A stretch of DNA of 7,767 nucleotides from Pelagibacteraceae bacterium (GTDB lineage Bacteria; Pseudomonadota; Alphaproteobacteria; Pelagibacterales; Pelagibacteraceae): NCBI GenBank assembly GCA_008638025.1, contig VTPF01000029.1, forward strand, positions 1 through 7,767. Reading direction: 5' to 3'. Position 1 is the first letter of the stretch; the number at the start of each line of letters is the position of its first letter. The notes beneath the pieces are model-generated. The model searched no databases and was not told the origin of the DNA. It saw only the letters and a list, made by a program, of their open reading frames with translations. This document shows positions 1 to 5,289 of this stretch, one piece after another. The translations under genes were made by a program, and so were the position numbers.

Positions 1-1170
1 ATCAGAGTTAATCAAAGTGCCATCTTCGATATATGCTTCATTTTTGATTGAAAAATCTTTTTCATTTATTCCTTTAGGAAGAATTACTGGCGTAACTTCT
101 AAATTATATTTTCTTGCAAAATCTAAATCTCTCTGATCATGAGCTGGACAGCCAAAAATTGCTCCCGTTCCATAATCCATAAGAACAAAGTTAGCAAAAT
201 ATACTGGGAGTTTTTTATTTTTTATAAAAGGGTGTTGGGCCAAATATTCTGTTTTGAAACCAAACTTGTCTGTTTTTGCTATAGCTTCATCAGTATTTCC
301 TATTTTGTAACATTGTTCTTTAAAATCAATGAATTTAACTTCATTTTCATATTCTTTTGCTAACGGATGATCTATGGCAAGTGCAATAAAGGAGGCACCA
401 AACATAGTATCTGGTCTAGTAGTAAAAATAGTAATTTTTTTATTTTTTTTAGTGGATGATAAATTAAATTCCACCTCACATCCTTGGGATTTGCCAATCC
501 AATTTTTTTGCATAAGCTTGACCTTTTCAGGCCAGTTGACAAGAGTATCTAGAGATTGGTTTAATTCATCGGCAAATTCAGTAATTTTAAAAAACCACTG
601 AGATAATTTTTTTTGAATAACGTCAGCTCCTGATCGCCATCCTTTTCCATCTACTACTTGTTCATTAGCCAATACTGTATTATCGACCGGATCCCAATTA
701 ACTAAACTTTCTTTTTTATATACTAGTTTTTTTTTATATAATTCTAAAAAAAATTTTTGTTGGTGTTTGTAATAACTTTCGTCACAAGTTGAAATTTCTT
801 TATCCCAATCAATTGAAAAACCCAATAATTTTAATTGGGACTTCATTGTTTCTATATTGCTATAAGTCCAATCTTTAGGATGAAGTTTATTTTGAATAGC
901 GGCATTTTCAGCAGGCATTCCAAAAGAATCCCAACCCATAGGATGCAATACATTAAAATTATTTAGCCTTTTAAAGTTTGCTATCACATCCCCTAGAGTA
1001 TAGTTTCTGACATGCCCCATATGAATTTTTCCAGAAGGATAAGGAAACATTTCTAGGCAATAAAATTTTTTTAAAGTTCTATCATTACTGGCTTTGAAAA
1101 TTTTATTTTCTTCCCAAAATTTTTGCCATTTTTTTTCTACGACAATATGATTGAATTTTTCTATTAACAT
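1..1170 (-). CDS. leuS: Leucyl-tRNA synthetase, N-terminal 390 residues (runs off left edge)
   Basis: Class I aminoacyl-tRNA synthetase that charges tRNA-Leu with leucine in the cytoplasm and edits mischarged products. The ATG at 1168-1170 opens a frame with no stop up to base 1, so the C-terminal half (including KMSKS and the anticodon-binding domain) lies outside the window. Visible landmarks are the ATP-binding HIGH signature as HMGH at residues 50-53 inside a YPSGKIHMGHVRNY context, a PMGWDSFGMPAENAA segment, and the CP1 editing domain with the threonine-rich TTRPDT at 250-255 and GCPAHDQRD around 340-348. The conserved editing aspartate falls at residue 345, the same number as in E. coli LeuRS. 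The start agrees with the family N-terminus. It lies 9 bp downstream of the ThiE-like gene on the same strand, so the two are probably co-transcribed. Identification is secure. Confidence 0.97.
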   Translation of the reverse strand, partial: MLIEKFNHIVVEKKWQKFWEENKIFKASNDRTLKKFYCLEMFPYPSGKIHMGHVRNYTLGDVIANFKRLNNFNVLHPMGWDSFGMPAENAAIQNKLHPKDWTYSNIETMKSQLKLLGFSIDWDKEISTCDESYYKHQQKFFLELYKKKLVYKKESLVNWDPVDNTVLANEQVVDGKGWRSGADVIQKKLSQWFFKITEFADELNQSLDTLVNWPEKVKLMQKNWIGKSQGCEVEFNLSSTKKNKKITIFTTRPDTMFGASFIALAIDHPLAKEYENEVKFIDFKEQCYKIGNTDEAIAKTDKFGFKTEYLAQHPFIKNKKLPVYFANFVLMDYGTGAIFGCPAHDQRDLDFARKYNLEVTPVILPKGINEKDFSIKNEAYIEDGTLINSD

Positions 1171-1179
1171 TTTTTACAA

Positions 1180-1785
1180 TTAGCTTATTCCTTTTGAACG
1201 TGCAATTAAATTAAGAAAATCTATATCTTTTTGATTCTGTCTTTTTTCTAAAAAAGCTTTTAAACCAAAACCATTAATATCAAGAAGTTTAATTTTATTT
1301 ATATTTTTATGATTAATGCCACCTAACGCATATACATTAATTTTAGATTTAAAGTATTGCTTTAGCAAAATAAATTTTAAAAGTCCTAAAGGTTTTTTTT
1401 CAGGGTGAGAATTGGTTGGATAGATTGGTGATAAAAAAATTGAATCACAGCCTTGAGATATTTTTTTTTGTATTTCTAAATAATTATGCGCAGAACCAAT
1501 TACTTTTAATTTTTTTTTGTGGTTATTATTAATATATTTTAATGTTTTGTTAAAAGCAGGGATATAAAGATTTGCCGCAATTTGTATGGCTAAAGACAAG
1601 TCATTAGAAATAAAAAGTTGGTGGCCATGTTGTTTTGCAAAATTTTTAATTTGGTATGCTTTATTTATGTAGTCAATTTTAGAATAGTTTCTGTAGATTA
1701 ATGCAATATTTTTTAATTTTTTTAAACTTGAAATATTGATACTATTTAGTTCTTCTAAAAAAAAATAAATTTGTGCATTCTTCAT
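1180..1785 (-). CDS. ThiE/TenI-like protein (thiamine-phosphate-synthase fold, divergent active site)
   Basis: A 201-residue protein of the TMP-synthase/TenI TIM-barrel family. Family landmarks are an IGSAHN segment (96-101; ThiE has IGxSxH), LSPIYPTNSHP (118-128; ThiE has GPxFPTxTK) and YALGGIN (152-158, phosphate-binding glycines). Classical ThiE joins HMP-pyrophosphate to thiazole phosphate. Here several of its ligands look replaced: the VQLREK strand reads IALIYR (27-32), the GADGVHLGQ region reads AANLYIPAF (70-78), and the T-K after FPT becomes S-H. The SPxFPTxSHP form resembles, from memory, a widespread alphaproteobacterial ThiE-like subfamily, so the divergence is probably subfamily-wide rather than local decay. 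True ThiE activity is therefore doubtful. I chose the ATG at 1783-1785; a TTG at 1872 would extend the frame, but far into yggS and with no family similarity. The start is one base from the divergent yggS start, and leuS follows 9 bp downstream. Confidence 0.8.
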   Translation of the reverse strand: MKNAQIYFFLEELNSINISSLKKLKNIALIYRNYSKIDYINKAYQIKNFAKQHGHQLFISNDLSLAIQIAANLYIPAFNKTLKYINNNHKKKLKVIGSAHNYLEIQKKISQGCDSIFLSPIYPTNSHPEKKPLGLLKFILLKQYFKSKINVYALGGINHKNINKIKLLDINGFGLKAFLEKRQNQKDIDFLNLIARSKGIS

Positions 1786-1786
1786 T

Positions 1787-2434
1787 ATGAGCAACATAAT
1801 ACAAAATTTTATAAAAATAAGTGATGATTTAAGTTTTATTAGTCCCGCCCCAACAATAATTGCAGTAAGCAAAACATTTCCTCTTAGTCATATTCAGCCA
1901 TTAATACAGCATGGACATAGAGTTTTTGGAGAAAATAAAGTTCAAGAAGCTAAGCAAAAATGGTCTGAAATTAAAAATACAATTAAAGATTTAGAGCTAC
2001 ATTTGATTGGAGGTTTGCAGTCAAACAAGGCAAAAGAAGCGGTAAAGCTTTTTGATTATATTCATTCTGTTGATAGTTTAAAATTAGTTAAGGAATTAGC
2101 TAAGGCAGAAGAAACTTTATTGCTAAAAAGAAAATATTTTATCCAGGTTAATATTGGTAACGAAAAACAAAAAAATGGAGTATCTGAAGAAAATTTATCA
2201 AGCTTAATTGAGTCTTGCAATTCTTATAAATTAAAAGTGGTGGGTTTCATGTGCATTCCACCTTTTAATTCAGATGCAGTGCCCTTTTTTTTAGAATTAA
2301 AAAAACTTAATAAACAATTTGGTTTACCAATGATGAGTATGGGCATGAGCAGTGATTTTTTAGAAGCTGCAAAGTTAGGATCTACCCATGTTAGAATTGG
2401 AAGTAAAATTTTTGGAAGCAGAGCTAGCCAGTAA
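1787..2434 (+). CDS. yggS: YggS/PLPBP family pyridoxal-phosphate homeostasis protein
   Basis: Cytoplasmic PLP-binding protein with an alanine-racemase-like barrel. The family is known for vitamin B6 and amino/keto-acid homeostasis, not for catalysis. The 215 residues carry the whole signature: the PLP-lysine K29 in AVSKTFP, FGENKVQEA (47-55), HLIGGLQSNK (72-81), GFMCIPP, SMGMSSD (184-190) and the phosphate-binding end RIGSKIFGSR (203-212). It is slightly shorter than typical members because the N-terminal helix before K29 is shortened. The ATG at 1787 is the only reasonable start, since an in-frame TAA at 1766-1768 blocks extension. Its upstream region lies wholly inside the divergent ThiE-like gene, so the promoter must be there too. 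Its 3' end overlaps the convergent L,D-transpeptidase-like gene by 11 bp. Identification is secure; the cellular role is the family's. Confidence 0.95.
   Translation: MSNIIQNFIKISDDLSFISPAPTIIAVSKTFPLSHIQPLIQHGHRVFGENKVQEAKQKWSEIKNTIKDLELHLIGGLQSNKAKEAVKLFDYIHSVDSLKLVKELAKAEETLLLKRKYFIQVNIGNEKQKNGVSEENLSSLIESCNSYKLKVVGFMCIPPFNSDAVPFFLELKKLNKQFGLPMMSMGMSSDFLEAAKLGSTHVRIGSKIFGSRASQ
1796..1801 (-). promoter_or_regulatory. Putative -10 element for the ThiE-like gene
   Basis: A minus-strand TATTAT ends 10 nt before the ThiE-like ATG at 1785 and lies inside the first codons of yggS. It would give a leader of only a few bases. No -35 is visible. It is listed because the one-base divergent spacing forces the promoter into this area or further into yggS. 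Confidence 0.22.
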
Positions 2435-2918
2435 TTTTTATTTTATCCTTTGGTTTTATTTTTTTTAAAAGCTCTAATAGATTTTTTTTGTTTAAACCAA
2501 TGCAACCTTCGGTTGGTTTATAATTTGGCTTGGCAATATGTATAAAAATAGCACTTCCCTTACCTTTGATAATTTTTTTAGTATTGAACTCAATTACTAA
2601 AATTAAGTCATATAAATGATCTTTCCTCGTAAGTTTTTCCTTATGGGAATTTTTTTTTAAATTAATCAATCTATTATAATTTTTTTTGCTAGGATTATCT
2701 TCCCAGGCCATATTTTTAAGAATAGGCGTATATTTGAAATTTGTTTGAATATTTTTAATTCTATCAGTTCTAACAAATAGTCTTTTTAACTCAAATATAC
2801 CAATAGGGGTACATCCATCGCCCTCTTTCTTGTATTTGGTGAAGCCGTTTTTGCCATAGGAGCACTTATACCGTTTTTTATTGTACCAAAGTTCACCCTT
2901 ATTATTTACTATCAACAT
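2424..2918 (-). CDS. L,D-transpeptidase (YkuD-like) family protein without signal peptide
   Basis: A 164-residue protein of the L,D-transpeptidase catalytic-domain superfamily (ErfK/YbiS/YkuD type). Proven members cross-link peptidoglycan stem peptides or anchor lipoproteins through a catalytic cysteine. The putative catalytic dyad is H127 and C139 in HIAKPNYKPTEGCIG (127-141), a variant of the usual H-x(n)-[ST]HGC motif. GDGCTPIGIF (33-42), AWEDNP (71-76), NYNR (80-83) and DHLYDLILV (100-108) match my recollection of a small alphaproteobacterial subfamily. No signal peptide or membrane helix is visible. An in-frame TAA at 2925-2927, two codons before the ATG, rules out a longer N-terminus, so the product should be cytoplasmic unless exported atypically. 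That makes a standard wall cross-linking role uncertain. It ends in TAG inside the end of yggS and diverges from the regulator gene across 21 bp. Confidence 0.88.
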   Translation of the reverse strand: MLIVNNKGELWYNKKRYKCSYGKNGFTKYKKEGDGCTPIGIFELKRLFVRTDRIKNIQTNFKYTPILKNMAWEDNPSKKNYNRLINLKKNSHKEKLTRKDHLYDLILVIEFNTKKIIKGKGSAIFIHIAKPNYKPTEGCIGLNKKNLLELLKKIKPKDKIKITG

Positions 2919-2923
2919 AAAAA

Positions 2924-2929
2924 TTTATA
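2924..2929 (-). promoter_or_regulatory. Putative -10 element for the L,D-transpeptidase-like gene
   Basis: On the minus strand TATAAA overlaps the opposing TATAAT and ends 5 nt before the ATG at 2918. With only 21 bp between the divergent genes, any promoter with a leader would have to lie inside the regulator's coding region. A leaderless start from this shared AT-rich core is an alternative. No -35 is recognisable. Low confidence. Confidence 0.22.
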
Positions 2930-2931
2930 AT
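2926..2931 (+). promoter_or_regulatory. Putative -10 element for the winged-helix regulator
   Basis: A perfect TATAAT ends 8 nt before the regulator ATG at 2940. Transcription usually begins about 6-8 nt past the -10, which would place the 5' end at or within a couple of bases of the A of ATG and give a leaderless message. The best -35 resemblance is TTTACT at 2905-2910, but the 15-bp spacing is short. AT-rich DNA makes single -10 matches common; the position is what makes this one credible. Confidence 0.4.
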
Positions 2932-2939
2932 TTCATTGT

Positions 2940-3596
2940 ATGCAAAATTATTCAATAGTTACAGTTGGTTCTGATGTTTTTTTTGAAGTAATAAAGGAAC
3001 AAAAGCTTGATTATAGCATTAATCAATTACAAACTTTTAAAGAGGTGAATAGTCTTTTTAAAAATTATAATGTTCAAGATGGTTTTGTATTTTTAATTTT
3101 TTTAGATAATTTAGAAAAAATTAAAAGAACAGAAATAAAAAAAATTATGTTTCCTAAAATTTTTTTTTCTTCAAATCCTAAAAATTTTCAAGATTTAAAA
3201 AAAGATAATTTGTTTAGTACTTTTTTGCAATTACCAATAAATTTTTTTGATTTAGAAAAAATAATTAAGCTTTCAATTTTGAAATTTAAATTTCATTTTC
3301 AAACTAAGGTTGAGATGGGACAATATTCATTAGACAAAAACAAAAGAACACTTTCTTTGGGAAGAAAAAATATTAAACTGACCGAGAAAGAGCAGGATAT
3401 AATTGTTTATTTATTTGGAAAAAAAGAAGGCGCAACTAAAAAAGATATTATGAAAGATATTTGGTCCTATTCAGATTCGGTAGATACACATACTTATGAG
3501 ACTCATTTATATAGATTGCGTCAAAAAATTCAGATTAAATTAAAAGATAAAAAATTTATTGAAATTAAAAACGGAAGATATTTTCTTAATCAATAA
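2940..3596 (+). CDS. OmpR-type winged-helix transcriptional regulator with degenerate receiver domain
   Basis: A 218-residue protein, about the usual response-regulator length. Residues 1-115 look like a receiver domain: IVTVGSD at the first strand, FLIFLDN with a possible phospho-acceptor D56, PKIFFSS at the fourth strand and FLQLP before the last helix. The acidic pair normally following the first strand reads G10-S11, and the conserved lysine before the cis-proline is L98, so Mg2+-dependent phosphorylation seems unlikely. Residues from about 125 to 218 form a clear OmpR/PhoB DNA-binding domain: KLTEKEQDIIVYL (146-158), DIMKDIW (169-175), the recognition-helix region THTYETHLYRLRQKI (183-197) and a C-terminal wing ending GRYFLNQ. 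No histidine kinase is nearby. The ATG follows a perfect TATAAT by 8 nt, which suggests a leaderless message. The ArfA-like gene begins 4 nt after its stop, so the two are likely co-transcribed. Its target genes are unknown. Confidence 0.85.
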   Translation: MQNYSIVTVGSDVFFEVIKEQKLDYSINQLQTFKEVNSLFKNYNVQDGFVFLIFLDNLEKIKRTEIKKIMFPKIFFSSNPKNFQDLKKDNLFSTFLQLPINFFDLEKIIKLSILKFKFHFQTKVEMGQYSLDKNKRTLSLGRKNIKLTEKEQDIIVYLFGKKEGATKKDIMKDIWSYSDSVDTHTYETHLYRLRQKIQIKLKDKKFIEIKNGRYFLNQ

Positions 3597-3600
3597 GATT

Positions 3601-3708
3601 ATGGGTAAAAAAAATCCTATAGCAAAAACTTTACGAACGCCAAAATTTAGAAAAAAAATAGTTAAACCCAAAAAAGGAAAAGGAAGTTTTAAAAGAAAAA
3701 AAAATTAA
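3601..3708 (+). CDS. arfA: Short ArfA-type alternative ribosome-rescue factor (35 aa)
   Basis: A 35-codon gene whose product is extremely basic (13 Lys, 3 Arg). It aligns without gaps to the functional core of E. coli ArfA at an offset of 9. N5 and I7 match N14 and I16; P14-x-F16-R17 matches P23-x-F25-R26; K24-K25-G26-K27-G28-S29 matches the KKGKGS of residues 33-38; then an aromatic residue, x, R and K. In E. coli, ArfA enters the empty mRNA channel of a ribosome stalled on a non-stop message through this KGKGS tail and recruits RF2 to release the peptide. The protein ends right after this core, so the hydrophobic tail of full-length E. coli ArfA is absent. It starts 4 nt after the regulator's TAA with no clear Shine-Dalgarno, which suggests translational coupling. 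The main risk is overcalling a lysine-rich ORF in AT-rich DNA, but the aligned motif makes chance unlikely. Confidence 0.82.
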   Translation: MGKKNPIAKTLRTPKFRKKIVKPKKGKGSFKRKKN

Positions 3709-3725
3709 GTTATAGTAGTTCAATT

Positions 3726-4655
3726 TTAATTTAGTCTAGCGCCTATTTTCTGAATAATTTTAGAAGCCATCTCGGTTCCTTTGATTAAACTTTCTTGGAT
3801 TGACATATTATTTAAATGGCCATGTAAAAATCCTGCTGCAAATAAATCACCAGCACCAGTCAAATCAACAATGGAAAGCCCTTTTTGGCTATTACATTCA
3901 AATATCTCATTATTCAAAATTGCAATACTTCCCTTTTCTGATCTTGTGATAACTAATAATTTTTCAAGATTTTTTCCAAATTCTATAACTTCATCAAAAG
4001 AATTGGCATCGATTAAATGAAGAATTTCTTGTTCATTGGCAAAAGTAATATCTAGTTTGTTAGTAACCAAATCTAAGAAGCTATCTTTGTGTCGCTCCAC
4101 ACAAAACGGGTCTGATAAAGACATTGCAGTTTTATTTGCAATTTTAAATGCTTTTTCAAACGCTGATTTTGGCTCTCCTTCATCCCACAGGTATCCTTCT
4201 AAAAAAACCAATTCACTTTCTTTTACTGCACTTTCGTTAATATCATTTTCATTTATTTTTCCAGCAATACCAAGAAAAGTGCACATGGTTCTCTCTGAGT
4301 CTGGCGTAATTAATATCAAACAAGTACCTGTTGCGATATTTTCTTTTTTCTTTTTGTAATAGTATGTAACTTGTTCTTTTAATAAGCTTTGTTCATATTT
4401 ACTGCCAAACTCATCATCATTAACTTTTCCAATGAAGGATACTTTGTTTCCCAATTGAGACAAACCTACAATACTATTTGCAACCGATCCCCCAGCAATT
4501 GTTTCTTCAATTGTTAAATTAGATAAAAGTTTTTTGAATTCGGTCTCATCAACCAACTTCATGGTGCTTTTAGTTAGATTGTTCTGTAATAGAAAATCAT
4601 CATCAACTTTACAAATAACATCAACAATTGCATTTCCAATTCCAATTATTTTCAT
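3726..4655 (-). CDS. PfkB-family carbohydrate/nucleoside kinase, adenosine-kinase-like
   Basis: A 309-residue ribokinase-fold sugar or nucleoside kinase. Landmarks are the N-terminal GIGNAIVDV (5-13), the substrate-binding GGSVAN (55-60), GKVNDDEFG, the ERTMCTFLG segment, an EGYLWD and SDPFCVERH pair, ITRSEKGS, and the C-terminal PfkB signature DLTGAGD (264-270) with D270 as the expected catalytic base. The NLTKSTM, EGYLWD and SDxFCVxRH blocks match the alphaproteobacterial proteins commonly annotated as adenosine kinase. The substrate is inferred from that resemblance only, and another nucleoside or sugar is possible. I start it at the ATG 4653-4655, one base after the nth stop. A TTG three codons upstream (4662-4664) is in frame but would overlap nth and adds nothing conserved. 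It is the last gene of the minus-strand run and is convergent with the ArfA-like gene, 17 bp away. Confidence 0.92.
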   Translation of the reverse strand: MKIIGIGNAIVDVICKVDDDFLLQNNLTKSTMKLVDETEFKKLLSNLTIEETIAGGSVANSIVGLSQLGNKVSFIGKVNDDEFGSKYEQSLLKEQVTYYYKKKKENIATGTCLILITPDSERTMCTFLGIAGKINENDINESAVKESELVFLEGYLWDEGEPKSAFEKAFKIANKTAMSLSDPFCVERHKDSFLDLVTNKLDITFANEQEILHLIDANSFDEVIEFGKNLEKLLVITRSEKGSIAILNNEIFECNSQKGLSIVDLTGAGDLFAAGFLHGHLNNMSIQESLIKGTEMASKIIQKIGARLN

Positions 4656-4656
4656 T

Positions 4657-5289
4657 TTAAACAAAGACCTTTTCCTTAAATTTACAATATTTTATTATTA
4701 CACATTTTTTGCAGTTAGGAGTTCTCGCTTTACAAGTATACCGTCCATGAAGCAATAGTAGATGATGTGCGTCTTTTAAGTATTTTTTTGGAACTACTTT
4801 ATATAAATTTTGTTCGACTTGGTCAGGATTTTTTCCAGGAGCAATACCTGTCCTGTTACTTACTCTAAAAATATGTGTATCTACAGCTATAGTTGGTTTG
4901 CCAAAACCTTCATTTAAAACAACATTAGCAGTTTTCCTACCTACGCCAGGTAGTGAAAAAAGTTTTGTAAAATCATTAGGTACTTTGCTTTTATATTTTT
5001 CTACTAAAATTTTGGAGAGAGAATAAATGCTTTTCGCCTTATTTCGAAACAAACCTATTCGGTTAATGAGTTTTTCAATTTTTTTTTGACCTAACTTAAC
5101 AAAGTCTTCCGGTTTATTATATTTAGAATAAATATCTTTTGTAACATTATTTACATTTACATCTGTGCACTGAGCAGAAAGAACTACAGAAACGAGTAGA
5201 GTAAATTTATTTGTATATTTTAAATCACTTTTTGGATTTTTAATAATTTGTGAAAGTTTTCTAAAGATATTGATGCTTGAAGATGTCAC
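4657..5289 (-). CDS. nth: Endonuclease III (DNA glycosylase/AP lyase)
   Basis: Base-excision repair enzyme that removes oxidised pyrimidines and cleaves at the abasic site. The 210 residues match E. coli Nth (211) almost position for position, one residue out of register. The helix-hairpin-helix reads LPGVGRKTANVV (113-124) with the catalytic lysine K119 (E. coli K120). The catalytic aspartate is D137 in AVDTHIFRV (E. coli D138). A [4Fe-4S] cluster motif C-x6-C-x2-C-x5-C is complete at C186, C193, C196 and C202. The N-terminal LLVSVVLSAQCTD block is also typical. The start is a GTG (5287-5289) directly abutting the dapB TAA. The protein contains no internal methionine, so no ATG alternative exists. 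It sits mid-operon between dapB and the PfkB kinase, an arrangement suggesting simple co-transcription rather than a shared pathway. Identification is secure. Confidence 0.97.
   Translation of the reverse strand: MTSSSINIFRKLSQIIKNPKSDLKYTNKFTLLVSVVLSAQCTDVNVNNVTKDIYSKYNKPEDFVKLGQKKIEKLINRIGLFRNKAKSIYSLSKILVEKYKSKVPNDFTKLFSLPGVGRKTANVVLNEGFGKPTIAVDTHIFRVSNRTGIAPGKNPDQVEQNLYKVVPKKYLKDAHHLLLLHGRYTCKARTPNCKKCVIIKYCKFKEKVFV

Noticed and set aside
139..601. Plus-strand open frames of about 75 codons inside leuS
   Set aside because: They lie antisense to a clearly conserved leuS, have low-complexity Phe/Ile/Ser-rich translations and no recognisable domain.
1454..1520. Repeated long T runs, here and elsewhere (for example about 2650-2658), as possible repeats or terminators
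   Set aside because: They are the complement of Lys/Phe-rich codons in minus-strand genes and follow no stable stem; they reflect base composition.
1728..1771. Promoter-like hexamers for yggS (TTGAAA at 1728-1733, TACTAT at 1740-1745, TAAATT at 1766-1771)
   Set aside because: No pair has acceptable spacing, and such matches are expected often in DNA this AT-rich.
1786..1872. A 29-residue N-terminal extension of the ThiE-like protein from a TTG at 1872
   Set aside because: It runs antisense through the conserved beginning of yggS, uses a weak start codon, and the ThiE-like family similarity begins only after the ATG at 1785.
3696..3726. Possible intrinsic terminator for the PfkB operon (minus strand) at the end of the ArfA-like gene
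   Set aside because: A 7-bp stem (AAATTGA with TTAATTT, one G-U pair) precedes a U-rich run on the minus strand, but the stem has no G-C pair and a 10-plus-base loop, and the U-run is just the complement of lysine codons. It is too weak to annotate.
4656..4664. TTG start for the PfkB kinase, three codons before the ATG
   Set aside because: The ATG at 4655 directly precedes the conserved GIGNA strand and is well placed after the nth stop; the extension overlaps nth and adds no conserved residue.
3781..4758. Three plus-strand open frames antisense to the PfkB kinase gene and the end of nth
   Set aside because: They are shadows of conserved minus-strand genes; no start context and no family motif.
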